From JAMXLG01 sp963765935 (GTDB lineage: Bacteria > Vulcanimicrobiota > Vulcanimicrobiia > Vulcanimicrobiales > Vulcanimicrobiaceae): a stretch of DNA of 64,000 nucleotides. Made by a program: the position numbers and the translations under genes. Positions 25,515 to 40,688 of the stretch are shown here, one piece after another; positions within the stretch are counted from its first letter, which is position 1; each line of letters begins with the position of its first letter. Where the stretch lies: positions 186,001 to 250,000 of the forward strand of contig CAVXXX010000003.1 of assembly GCA_963765935.1 (NCBI GenBank), written 5' to 3'. Under the pieces are notes generated by a model. The model ran no database searches and was not told the DNA's origin. It saw only the letters and a program-made list of their open reading frames with translations.

Positions 25515-26298
25515 CGCGACGCAGGCGCCGCGCCACGTAGCGTTGCCGCTCATTATTCCGGCGGCAATTGTCTTCGCTTGGGCGCTCGCTGCGTACGCAC
25601 AGTTCAGCGGTTCCGCAACCCTGTTGCACCATGATACCTTGATCGAGCGCGGTCCCGGAATCGGCGTCGCGCTCGTTCTTTTTGCGTTCGCGTGGAGCAT
25701 CATGATCGCGGCGATGATGCTTCCCTCGAGCGTTCCGCTGCTGCAACTCTTCATCTCGGTTTCGGCGAACCAATCGAAGCCGCGCCTTGCACTCGTAACG
25801 TTCCTGCTCGGCTATCTGCTCGTGTGGTTCGCATTCGGATTTGCAGCCTTTGGCGGTGATGTCGTCCTTCATCGCACCGTGGATGCAACGCCCTGGTTAT
25901 CGCGACATCAATGGCTCATCGCCGGCGCAGTGCTTGCGATGGCAGGCGTCTTCCAATTCACCCCGTTGAAAAATCAATGTTTACGCGCTTGCCGGCTGCC
26001 GGGAATGTTTTTAATGCATCATTACCGCCGGGGCACGCGTGCTGCATTTGACCTGGGCTATCGTCACGGGCTCTTCTGTGTCGGTTGTTGCTGGGCGTTG
26101 ATGCTCGTTGCGTTTGCGGCGGGATTCGCGAGCCTGTGGTGGATGGTCGCCTTGACCGCGCTGATGACATACGAAAAGACGGCGCCGCGCGGACTGCGAG
26201 CAGTCCCGGTCGCCGGCGCCGTCTTCCTGGTTTGGAGCGCGCTCGTGTTCACCCATCCGGGGTGGTTGCCGCCGGCATTCGCGGGAACGGAGCGTTAG
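25471..26298 (+). CDS. DUF2182 integral membrane protein
   Basis: 275 residues from the ATG at 25471. About six or seven membrane helices are visible. The family signature is present: FQFTPLKNQCLRACRLPG followed by HYRRGTRAAFDLGYRHGL and FCVGCCWALMLVAFAAG. The conserved His, Cys and Met residues (SIMIAAMMLPSS) suggest metal handling; the family is annotated as predicted metal-binding membrane protein. It is coupled to DUF1326. The stop interlocks with the next, convergent gene (TTAG at 26295-26298). Confidence 0.88.
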   Translation: MQSRATTPSSTPRPNATQAPRHVALPLIIPAAIVFAWALAAYAQFSGSATLLHHDTLIERGPGIGVALVLFAFAWSIMIAAMMLPSSVPLLQLFISVSANQSKPRLALVTFLLGYLLVWFAFGFAAFGGDVVLHRTVDATPWLSRHQWLIAGAVLAMAGVFQFTPLKNQCLRACRLPGMFLMHHYRRGTRAAFDLGYRHGLFCVGCCWALMLVAFAAGFASLWWMVALTALMTYEKTAPRGLRAVPVAGAVFLVWSALVFTHPGWLPPAFAGTER

Positions 26299-26555
26299 GG
26301 AATATCGCCGGCGTCGTTCTGATGAACGTCGCGCTGGTCTTTCGGATGCGGGTTCATGTCCGTATCGGAATAAACCGCATCGGGATCGACCCGGCCCTTC
26401 GGTTGCGGTTCGATCGAATCGATGATCGAGGTTAACCGGTCGCGGCGTTCGATATCGTTGTCGTCCGAGTCATTACGATCGGCGGGATCCTTTTGCGCCA
26501 AATCCGCGTCCAGACGGTTGTATCGCTCTTGGTCTTCAGGCCAATCTCTGTTCAT
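26295..26555 (-). CDS. Small, highly charged hydrophilic protein
   Basis: 86 residues with an ATG start and GAAGG upstream. The sequence is almost free of hydrophobic residues and rich in Asp, Arg, Asn and Pro (NRDWPEDQERYNRLDADL, DSDDNDIERRDRL), so it is probably disordered. The four-base stop overlap with the convergent DUF2182 gene, also seen at two other places in the window, argues that it is real. No family recognised. Confidence 0.55.
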   Translation of the reverse strand: MNRDWPEDQERYNRLDADLAQKDPADRNDSDDNDIERRDRLTSIIDSIEPQPKGRVDPDAVYSDTDMNPHPKDQRDVHQNDAGDIP

Positions 26556-26624
26556 CTGGCCTTCGTACCCGTATTATCTCGCGGTACCCCAAGGCAGAAT
26601 ACCTCCGCCAGCGAAGCAAGCGCC

Positions 26625-26984
26625 ATGTTTCATCGCCGTGTCGTCGCCGCCGCAATCCTCGTCACGCTCGCCGCGTGCAGTTCGCAGCCAAGTCCGCAAG
26701 AGCAAATCGAAACGACGGAGCGCGCGACGATGCAGCCGCTCAAGACACACTATCCCGATGTCGTGATGGGCTTCGATTTCCACGGAACGACGGCTGATGT
26801 TTCGGTCGATCTGAACGAAGAAATTCAAATGGATGACGCCAAGGAAGACGCGATGCGCGCTGAGGCCGTGCGCGATTGGCGGCAGGCATGGATGCGCACC
26901 CATCCGCATCAGCACGCGCGGCTGCTCTTACGCATCCTTGACTTCCGCGGAAACGTCAGCTGGAAGTCGACGACGTCCGCTTAG
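26625..26984 (+). CDS. Small lipoprotein of unknown function
   Basis: 119 residues from the ATG at 26625, which begins a lipoprotein signal (VVAAAILVTLAACSS). The mature part is short and acidic (VSVDLNEEIQMDDAKEDAMR) with a His-rich stretch (RTHPHQHARL). A longer upstream frame exists but has no signal-like sequence. It is convergent with the CheR-like gene eight bases away. Function unknown. Confidence 0.68.
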   Translation: MFHRRVVAAAILVTLAACSSQPSPQEQIETTERATMQPLKTHYPDVVMGFDFHGTTADVSVDLNEEIQMDDAKEDAMRAEAVRDWRQAWMRTHPHQHARLLLRILDFRGNVSWKSTTSA

Positions 26985-26992
26985 GGCGGACG

Positions 26993-27849
26993 TTAACGCA
27001 TACGACGGAAAATCGGGTGGTCTGGAACGACTTGCCGGAAGGCGCGTTCGTGCACGGTATTGGAGAGCGATTCGTGCTGTCCGAGACCGAGAAACCCGAG
27101 ATGCATGAGACTGTCGAAGAATAGCTTATGCAAACGGTATTGCACGGCGCCATTAAAGAGCGGCAGCGATCCGCGCGCGACGATTGCGTGGAATTCATTG
27201 ATCGAACCATCTTCGACGGGATTGTGCCGCGCGAACATGACGCTCGCGCGTAGCTCCTCGAGAGGCGTCGCATAGGTGTCGCGCACCTCGAAGTAGCGCG
27301 AGAGCGGCTCGACGATTCCCGCTCGCCGCGCGAGCGCAATCAAATCGCCTTCCGACCGATGTTCGTAAAACCCGGCCTTTGCAACCGCGGTTGTCACGTC
27401 GTTTACGCACGTCGCATAGATGACCGTCTTTTCGAGCAGCCCGCTCTCTTTGAGAATCGCGGCGATACTATAGGCGTCGCCGCCCGTTCCGCTTCCCGGG
27501 ATCCAGATTCGGATGAATGAGTACGTGTGCAGCAGCGGTACGACGTTCGTAGCAAATGCGTGCAAGAACAGCGGATCGTGAAAGAGCTGCGACGTGCCGC
27601 CGCTCATCGCGACGAGAAACGCCGCGAGCGCCCGTTCGTCGTGCAGAAGACGGTCTTGCAGGCCGGAGATCGTCCCGATATTCTCTGCGCGCATCGCGTC
27701 CGCGATCCGCCGGCGAAGCGCAGACTGATTGTAATTGCGAAAATCGTAGCCGCCGTAGCGCAAGAGGGCATCGAGGAAGAGCTGCAGTTCTATATCCGCA
27801 AGCTCTTCCCGCCGTAGATTCAACGCCGGCACGGCGGCGTCGATCGCCT

Positions 27850-27865
<16 letters not shown>
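26993..27865 (-). CDS. CheR-like methyltransferase-fold protein
   Basis: 290 residues. The N-terminal helical part (LLRYGGYDFRNYNQSALRRRI, then MSGGTSQLFHDPLFLHAF) is typical of CheR. The SAM domain follows: IWIPGSGTGGDAYSIAAIL corresponds to the GCSTGEEPYSLA motif, and LFFDSLMHLGFLGLGQHESL corresponds to the C-terminal FLGHSESL. Two deviations are clear: the usual GEE is GGD, and the usual CRNVLIYF motif reads ARGSLPLF. Activity or substrate may therefore differ from chemoreceptor glutamate methylation. It overlaps the kinase gene by 16 bases, so the two are coupled. No chemoreceptor gene is in the window. Confidence 0.82.
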
Positions 27866-34122
<6,257 letters not shown>

Positions 34123-34252
34123 CGTTTAGACGGTGCCTCCTTAGGGCGTCGTCACGGATAACGCGTTTAGGGCGCGACAAATCGCGTCCCAAGGCCGGTA
34201 ATCTCGTTTTTACCCGAACTCATTCCGCCCAAACAAGCGAGGGCGAAAAAGC

Positions 34253-35830
34253 TTGTGGTTTGAGCAGATAGGCTTAACGGGCATAGAACGAGACGGAGAC
34301 CTGAACGAGGATCATTTGCTTACGGATCTATCGGAACAACTCTACGCTGGTCTCGCACAGATTAGCGGACAGCCTGTTTCAACAGGGCTGGGACACGGTC
34401 TGCGCATCGCAGCTCAAGCCTCTGAGCTGTGCGTTTCGGCGTTTGCGGATTTCTGCGCGATCTATTTACGCCGTGCCGGGCCGGCGGCCGTTGCCTTTGC
34501 GTGCCGCGACTACGCCCAATTTGGTGACTTAGATTCACACTCGTATCAGGATTTGCTGCTCCAACGCGCGCGCCTCGCCGGAACCGGCACGCTCGTGGAG
34601 GAGCCGCTGGTTGCGGGCGCGCGGCAGATCGGTGTGCTGGTGCTCGGTGTTTCCGAGCCGCAGGCGCTTTCTCAGGTTGGCGGATCGACGATTCCGTTGA
34701 TTGCAACGATGCTCGCCACAGCGATCGATCAAGCCGAGGAACTCGAGCACCATTACACGGTCTCCAAGCGCCTGCAGAAGGCCATGCTTCCCGCGCGCCT
34801 CGTCCAGGCGGAGGGGCACTCGTTCGATGCTGCGTACCGGCCGGCGAGCGACGAAGCCGACGTCGGCGGCGACTGGTACGATGCATTCGAACTTGGAAAC
34901 GGTAAGATCGGCATCTCGGTCGGCGACGTGACCGGTCACGGACTCGAAGCCGCCGTCGCAATGAGCGAGATCCGGCGCGCGATTCGCGCGGCCGCCGCAA
35001 CGAGTGATTCACCAAAGGTACTACTGAATTACGTTGATGGCATTGTAACGACCGAAGCCATCGGTATGGCAACGGCCATCGTCGCGATCTATGACGTATC
35101 GACGAACGTGTTGCGGTACGCGTCGGCCGGACATCCACCGCCCGTACTGTTGAGTGCGAGCAAACGCGCGCACTTCTTACCGGCAGGCGGCATGTTATTA
35201 GGAGTCGGCGGCACCCCTGCGTCGGATGACTACACGGTGACACTGTCACCCGGCACGAGTTGCTTCTTCTACACCGATGGGCTGCTAGAGTACGACCGCG
35301 ACGTGATCGCCGGAGAACGCGCGCTCATCGCGGCGCTCGAGCGCATCGCCATCGCCGGAAACGCCACCGCGGATGCGCTCCATGCGGAGATTTTTTCCGA
35401 CACGATCAATACCGACGACTCCGCCACGCTCGCGCTCCACCATTCCGAGCACCTCGACGGCGCACGTGAACGCCTGGAATTCAGCGGGATCCCGATTTGC
35501 GCGAGTCTCGCACGCGAGTCCCTGCGCCACTTCTGCGAACGCAACGCGATCTTCGGCGACCGTCAATACGATGTGCTGAGCGCAGTCGGCGAAGCCGTCG
35601 CAAACGCAATCGAACACGGAACGCAGAGCGCGCAACACAGTTTCCTCATCGATCTCGACGCGCGCAACGACGAGCTGCAGGCGCACATCGACAGCTACGG
35701 GCACTGGCGCATGTTCACGCCGCGCGACGAACGCGGCCGAGGCATTCCGATCATGCGCTCCTGTTCGAAACGGCTAGAGATCTCATCAACTCACGAACGC
35801 ACGCGGATTTCTCTCACCTTCGACCGCTAA
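34253..35830 (+). CDS. GAF - PP2C (SpoIIE-like) phosphatase - HATPase anti-sigma-type regulator
   Basis: 525 residues from a TTG (start uncertain; another TTG at 34315 has GAGG upstream). Residues about 30-170 look like a GAF sensor. About 180-390 form an RsbU/SpoIIE PP2C domain (DEADVGGDWYDAF, SVGDVTGHGLEAA, ASAGHPPPVL, CFFYTDGLLEYD). The C-terminal ~130 residues are an RsbW-like ATPase with N-box AVGEAVANAIEHG and the later ERGRGIPIM. Such fusions combine the phosphatase that reactivates an anti-anti-sigma factor with the kinase that silences it. It is divergent from the kinase gene (130 bases), suggesting one signalling island. Confidence 0.9.
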   Translation: MWFEQIGLTGIERDGDLNEDHLLTDLSEQLYAGLAQISGQPVSTGLGHGLRIAAQASELCVSAFADFCAIYLRRAGPAAVAFACRDYAQFGDLDSHSYQDLLLQRARLAGTGTLVEEPLVAGARQIGVLVLGVSEPQALSQVGGSTIPLIATMLATAIDQAEELEHHYTVSKRLQKAMLPARLVQAEGHSFDAAYRPASDEADVGGDWYDAFELGNGKIGISVGDVTGHGLEAAVAMSEIRRAIRAAAATSDSPKVLLNYVDGIVTTEAIGMATAIVAIYDVSTNVLRYASAGHPPPVLLSASKRAHFLPAGGMLLGVGGTPASDDYTVTLSPGTSCFFYTDGLLEYDRDVIAGERALIAALERIAIAGNATADALHAEIFSDTINTDDSATLALHHSEHLDGARERLEFSGIPICASLARESLRHFCERNAIFGDRQYDVLSAVGEAVANAIEHGTQSAQHSFLIDLDARNDELQAHIDSYGHWRMFTPRDERGRGIPIMRSCSKRLEISSTHERTRISLTFDR

Positions 35831-35832
35831 TT

Positions 35833-35849
35833 GTCATCCTGAGCGAAGT
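35833..35849 (-). repeat. Short dispersed repeat, intergenic copy
   Basis: GTCATCCTGAGCGAAGT lies between the convergent PP2C and serine hydrolase genes; its complement carries the GCTCAGGATGAC core found in ileS. Confidence 0.55.
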
Positions 35850-35854
35850 GGGGG

Positions 35855-37339
35855 TTAGAGTTTCGAATAGTCGACGATTTCGGCCATGAGTGCGGCTGCA
35901 ACTTCTCCGTTATCGTCGCGCCCGAAGTAGTAGACAAACGACTTTTTCGGCGTTTTTACGAGATATCCGATGGACGACATTGGAGGTCGGCGATCGGTCG
36001 TGAATACGGTATATTGACGAGGTCCGAGCGCAGCAAGCGCCGTCAGCTCATCGCGATGCAGCAGGGACATTCGCGCCCGGAAATCGGGTCTGAGGTTCTG
36101 CATGTCCACGTGTCCGGCAACAGCTTGGTCGAGCCATCGCTCCCCTTGCGCAACCATCTGCGGATTCGCATCGGGACGATGGGGCTTAGCCGCAGACTTC
36201 GTCGACGGCTTCGCGGAATTCAGCGACGGCACGAGCACTCCGTAAACCGCCATCACCGCCGGATCGTATGAAAACGTTCCGCTGTTCGCTAAGACCACAA
36301 TCGATAAATTATCATCCGGGAATCGCGCGTCTTGCGTTGCAGCACCGGTCGTATTGCCCCCGTGCGAAATCATGCGATGACCGTTTGGAAGCTTGTTCAC
36401 CGCAATGCCCAGCGCATATCCCGGGAACGACGTTCCGAGTTCAATCGGCGTCATCATCTCCGCGAGCGAGTGCTTTGAGAGTAACGTCGGCAGCCCGGCA
36501 TTCCACTTCACCAGATCTTGCGCGTCGCTAACAATCGAGCCCGCGCCGGTGAACCACGTGTAGTCGATCGAGAGCGCGTGCTCCCAAGAACCAAGCGCGA
36601 ACGACGCATATTCGGTCGCGACCTTCGGCGACGTGTCGGAATAGGTACGCACGTACGTCGACGACATCCCAAGCGGTCCGAAGATATTGCGCGCTAAGAA
36701 TTGCGCGTACGACATCTTCGACACGCGCTCGATCAGCATTGTCAGCAGCGCATATCCGGTATTCGAGTACTCGCGCTTGGTGCCAGGCGTAAATGAAAGC
36801 GGCCGTGCATCCACCGTGCCGACGATCTGCGCCAGCGTCGCCGGCCGGTTGCCGACTTCATCAAAGTCTTCGCGTTCCGTATATTCCGCATAACCGCCGG
36901 CGTGGGTGAGAAGATTTCGAATCGTCACTTCATTCGCGTGCGGGATTTCAGGCAAGTACTTCGAGAGCCGATCGTTGATATTTAGTAATCCGCGATCTTG
37001 CAACATAAGAATCGACGCCGAGGTAAACTGCTTCGTGTTTGACCCGATCGGATATCGCGTATCGCCGCTCGCGGGAACGTCGTTCTCCACATTGCTCTTC
37101 CCGAAGCCCTTGAGATAGACGATCTGCGTACCTCGTGCAACGGCAATCGTCACTCCGGGAGCGGCCGAACCAACGACGGAACGGCTGCCGATCTCATCGA
37201 TTTTCGCGCTTTGCTCCGCCGTCAAGCCGGCATCTTGGGCTGCCGCCGGTGTACCCGCAAGTGCGGCGGCGCCGACGAGCATCGGGATCAGCGCGGCGCA
37301 CGCCGTCAGGTATGAGAGACGCGCAAACGTTGTTTTCAT
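35855..37339 (-). CDS. Secreted serine hydrolase, beta-lactamase class C / S12 family
   Basis: 494 residues with a signal peptide ending near TPAAAQ. The catalytic S-x-x-K is in YPIGSNTKQFTSA, the Y-x-N equivalent is REYSNTGYALL, and the third box is SHGGNTTGA. A long C-terminal extension (from about residue 375) ends in a beta-rich domain. S12 members include D-alanyl-D-alanine carboxypeptidases, D-aminopeptidases and esterases. Its ATG overlaps the stop of the oxidoreductase gene (ATGA), and the operon context suggests action on D-amino-acid peptides rather than resistance. Confidence 0.84.
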   Translation of the reverse strand: MKTTFARLSYLTACAALIPMLVGAAALAGTPAAAQDAGLTAEQSAKIDEIGSRSVVGSAAPGVTIAVARGTQIVYLKGFGKSNVENDVPASGDTRYPIGSNTKQFTSASILMLQDRGLLNINDRLSKYLPEIPHANEVTIRNLLTHAGGYAEYTEREDFDEVGNRPATLAQIVGTVDARPLSFTPGTKREYSNTGYALLTMLIERVSKMSYAQFLARNIFGPLGMSSTYVRTYSDTSPKVATEYASFALGSWEHALSIDYTWFTGAGSIVSDAQDLVKWNAGLPTLLSKHSLAEMMTPIELGTSFPGYALGIAVNKLPNGHRMISHGGNTTGAATQDARFPDDNLSIVVLANSGTFSYDPAVMAVYGVLVPSLNSAKPSTKSAAKPHRPDANPQMVAQGERWLDQAVAGHVDMQNLRPDFRARMSLLHRDELTALAALGPRQYTVFTTDRRPPMSSIGYLVKTPKKSFVYYFGRDDNGEVAAALMAEIVDYSKL

Positions 37340-38616
37340 CGAGAAACATAACCTCCGTGAAATCGTTTGAGATCGTATGCGTTGACGTCGATCGTTGACG
37401 GTGTTCCGCCGATCAACTCACCGATCGCGCGAGCCGAAACGGCGGCTTGCGTGAAGCCGAGGTGTCCGTGACCAAACGAGTAGTACAGGTTCTTATGACG
37501 GAATCCACGCCCGATAGCGGGTAACGAATCGGGCATGAGCGGACGCGTTCCAACCCACGACGTTGCATCGGTATCGGCAAGATCGGGGATGTAGCGTTTT
37601 GCGATGCCATACAGCATCGAGGAACGGCGAAAATCGGGTGATGCCTCCGGCGCTGCAAATTCGATGGTGCCGGCTAAACGAACCCCGCCATTCATCGGCG
37701 TTGCACCGATGTGCGGTTCGTAGAAAATCATCGGACGGGCGAGTGAGACATTCGGTTGTGCAATCATCAGGTGGTAACCGCGCGCCGCGGCCACCGGAAC
37801 GCGATATCCCAGCGGCCGCAGAAGCTCGCCGGATGCATATCCCGCCGCAACCAATACGCGTGGCACGGAAATTTGAGTCAGTGTTTTCTCGCGCGCGATA
37901 TCGAGCAGCCACCCGCCGTCGGCGCTCTGGCTGAGTTTGCGCACGCGACCCGATACCATCGTGCTCTGGCCTCGGACGCGCTTCGCGAGGCGCTCGCCAA
38001 AGCGCGCAGGGTCCGTGCAGTGCGCAGAGTCGGGGAAAAAAATCGCGCCCGCAACTTGCGGTGCGAGCGCGGGCTCGTAGGCGTGAACTTGCGCCGCGTC
38101 GAGCGGCTGCGCGGCAATGCCGTGACTGTGCAGTACCGGAAGCAATTCGCTCAGTTTGTCGAGCGTGCGCGAGTCCGCGACAATCTTCAGGCCTCCACGC
38201 CGCACGAGAAACTCTTGCGCATCGGACGCCGCCGCAACGGAGAACAGCGCATCAACGGAAAGACGGTTGAGGCGCGCCGCACCATCGATCGATCGTTCCG
38301 TAGCGTGAGGACGCATCGTCGCGAGGAGGCGCACTCCCCATGGTGCCAGGCGCGGCAAGTACGATGCTCGCACGACGAGCGGACCCGTCGGATCGAGCAG
38401 CATGCGCGGCAGATCGGCAAAGAGCGACGGTTGCGCGACGGGAAAGATTTCGCCGTCGTGGAGGTATCCCGCGCTGCCGCTCGCCGTTCCCGCGCCGGGT
38501 TCGTTCGGCTCGATCACCAGCACGCGAAAGCCCGCGTCGTGGAGAGCGATTGCCGCAGTCGTCCCAATGATTCCACTTCCGACGATCGCGATGTCCGCGT
38601 CGGTTTGGCCGCCCAT
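37336..38616 (-). CDS. DadA-like FAD-dependent D-amino acid dehydrogenase/oxidoreductase
   Basis: 426 residues from the ATG at 38616, which has AGGGG upstream. The dinucleotide-binding motif is ADIAIVGSGIIGTTAAIALH with the strand-end VLVIEPNEPG. SGSAGYLHDGEIFPVAQPSL matches the DadA pattern after the Rossmann fold, and the C-terminal FAD-contact block is LYYSFGHGHLGFTQAA. DadA oxidatively deaminates D-amino acids, feeding electrons to the respiratory chain. It lies between two S12 hydrolase genes (11-base gap upstream, ATGA overlap downstream). Confidence 0.82.
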   Translation of the reverse strand: MGGQTDADIAIVGSGIIGTTAAIALHDAGFRVLVIEPNEPGAGTASGSAGYLHDGEIFPVAQPSLFADLPRMLLDPTGPLVVRASYLPRLAPWGVRLLATMRPHATERSIDGAARLNRLSVDALFSVAAASDAQEFLVRRGGLKIVADSRTLDKLSELLPVLHSHGIAAQPLDAAQVHAYEPALAPQVAGAIFFPDSAHCTDPARFGERLAKRVRGQSTMVSGRVRKLSQSADGGWLLDIAREKTLTQISVPRVLVAAGYASGELLRPLGYRVPVAAARGYHLMIAQPNVSLARPMIFYEPHIGATPMNGGVRLAGTIEFAAPEASPDFRRSSMLYGIAKRYIPDLADTDATSWVGTRPLMPDSLPAIGRGFRHKNLYYSFGHGHLGFTQAAVSARAIGELIGGTPSTIDVNAYDLKRFHGGYVSR

Positions 38617-38627
38617 GCATGGATCCC

Positions 38628-40577
38628 CTAAAACTTCGTAACGAAGCTCGCCAAGCCGAACGCTAAGAACAACCAAATGCCGTAAAGCGCAGCGAGACCG
38701 ACGATCCCCTCACCGGTTCGCACGAGCCATCCGCCCGGACCGCGCACGATGCGCAGGCCGCTTTCCACGAGGATTGCAATGCCACCGAGAATCGCGATCA
38801 CGCCGCACGTGTACAGTACGATCATCGTGCCGAGGAAGCCCGGCTCAAGAATTGCGCTCTCGCTGGAAAGTGCCGCGGTCCATCCGAGAAGCGCGGCGAT
38901 AAACGCGACGGCGCCGATGCGCGCGGCAAGGTGAAGCCATTGTTGACGGCGCGGAACGATGAGTTTGAGCTTCATACGGCGACGAAAGATCCACGAGCCG
39001 AATCGAACACCGAGCGAAATGAGCAGCACGATGATGAACGCCGGGATGAGAATCTTCAGCGAACCCATCGTGCCCAGACCGTCCACCCGCTGAAAGATGA
39101 AGACGGGGATGAAATCATCCGTCGTCCACGACAAGATCTTTCCGTTTGGATCCGCAGTGAACTTCAGGTGCGCTTGGCCGTTGACTTGCTGGTAATACAG
39201 CGGTCCGATCTCGCGCCAGCGCAGCGGATCCTCTCCGGGGCTTTGCAGCATCGATACTTCGATCGTCCCATCCGGGCGCGCGCTGACGTCGGTTTGCGAA
39301 AGCGCATACACCAGGCGCAATGCGTGCACGGCGCGGCGGCTCGAGACGTACCAGCCGGCGACGCGACCCGCATCCGGTTTCGGGTTGGCGACCGTCGGCG
39401 GTTGGGCTGCAACGTAGGGATAATAGCGATCGAGGAAATGGCGGAAAATCTGCGTGCGCACGCCTTCCGCAGCGCCTTTCTTACCGGCGCTGTTAAACGA
39501 CATGAAGAATCCGACGTGCTGCACGGGAAGCAAGTGGAGATCCGTATGAAAGACATCGGTGTCTCCGGCGTGACTTACGATTTCGATTCCGTTGCGACTC
39601 TCTTGATAAAAGCCGAGGTCGAAACCGTTCATGCCGGGCGCGGGAGCAAGTTGCAGCGTCCACATTTCGCGAATCGTTGCGGGATCCAGGATCGTGCCGC
39701 CCTCATAGCGCCCGCCCTGCAAGTACGCGAGCATGAAATGCGACATGTCGATTCCCGACGACGTCGCGGCACCTGCCGGTGCGGGCACGACATATTCGAA
39801 TCCGTGCGGCTTGTCGTCTCCGGCGTTGACGTATCCCTTCGCCATCATCGGCGCGAGATTCGCCGGAAGCGGTTGTTGGAACGAGGAGTGACTCATCCGC
39901 AATGGGCTAAAAATATGTTTCTGAATGTAGTCGCTGTACGGTTCACCTGAAACACGCTGCACGATGTATCCAGCGAGCGCCGCGCCGTAATTCGAATACG
40001 CGATGATTTGTCCCGGTGGATAAATCCGATCCGGGATGTGATTCTTGAGATATGTGCCCAGCGGCATCATATCGCTCGGTTTGTCGCCGATGAGGTCTTG
40101 AATGACTTCTTCGAATCCCGCGCTGTGGGTCATCAGATTGCGCAGCGTAATCGGTTTTCCGAATTTTTCCGGAATCTTGAAATCGAGGTACTGATTGACG
40201 TCGGCATCGAGATTCAGTTTGCCGGCCTGCACCTGTTGCATCACCGCGGTCCACGTGAAGAGCTTCGACGTCGAGCCGGGGCGGAACAGCGTATTTTCCG
40301 GGGATACCGGCGTTCGTTTCTCGAGATTCGAGAACCCGTAGCCTTTCGCAAAGATGATCTTCCCGTCCTTAACGACGGTTACGACGGCGCCTGCGATATC
40401 TGCGCGCCGGATCGCGTACGGAACGAGTCCGTCCATGAACGGCGTGAGGTCTTGCGTCGTCAGCGCCGGCGGCGACGTCGACGGAGCTCCGGCGGCGTAA
40501 GCCGGAACGGCCTGCGAGTTCAATACGAGCACGCTAAGCGCAAGCAGCGCGCAAACGAAGCGAAGCATCCGTTTCAT
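38628..40577 (-). CDS. Serine hydrolase (S12/beta-lactamase fold) with C-terminal membrane domain
   Basis: 649 residues from the ATG at 40577, which starts a signal peptide (MLRFVCALLALSVLVLNSQA). The catalytic S-x-x-K is in FRPGSTSKLFTWTA; YSNYGAALAGYIVQ gives Y-x-N and VSHAGDTDVF the third motif. A beta-rich insert (about 390-500) is followed by about four membrane helices, so the enzyme domain is anchored facing outward. Members cleave D-amino-acid-containing peptides or esters. It is the first gene of a three-gene operon and is divergent from the peptide-binding protein gene (111 bases). Confidence 0.85.
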   Translation of the reverse strand: MKRMLRFVCALLALSVLVLNSQAVPAYAAGAPSTSPPALTTQDLTPFMDGLVPYAIRRADIAGAVVTVVKDGKIIFAKGYGFSNLEKRTPVSPENTLFRPGSTSKLFTWTAVMQQVQAGKLNLDADVNQYLDFKIPEKFGKPITLRNLMTHSAGFEEVIQDLIGDKPSDMMPLGTYLKNHIPDRIYPPGQIIAYSNYGAALAGYIVQRVSGEPYSDYIQKHIFSPLRMSHSSFQQPLPANLAPMMAKGYVNAGDDKPHGFEYVVPAPAGAATSSGIDMSHFMLAYLQGGRYEGGTILDPATIREMWTLQLAPAPGMNGFDLGFYQESRNGIEIVSHAGDTDVFHTDLHLLPVQHVGFFMSFNSAGKKGAAEGVRTQIFRHFLDRYYPYVAAQPPTVANPKPDAGRVAGWYVSSRRAVHALRLVYALSQTDVSARPDGTIEVSMLQSPGEDPLRWREIGPLYYQQVNGQAHLKFTADPNGKILSWTTDDFIPVFIFQRVDGLGTMGSLKILIPAFIIVLLISLGVRFGSWIFRRRMKLKLIVPRRQQWLHLAARIGAVAFIAALLGWTAALSSESAILEPGFLGTMIVLYTCGVIAILGGIAILVESGLRIVRGPGGWLVRTGEGIVGLAALYGIWLFLAFGLASFVTKF

Positions 40578-40688
40578 ATCAGCGTTAATTACGCATACTA
40601 GGTGCCCTACCTCCAAAAAACTGACACTTGCGCCAAAATTTTGCTCATCGCGGCAGGGCGGTGCTGCGCGTGGCCGTAAACCGCGAGG

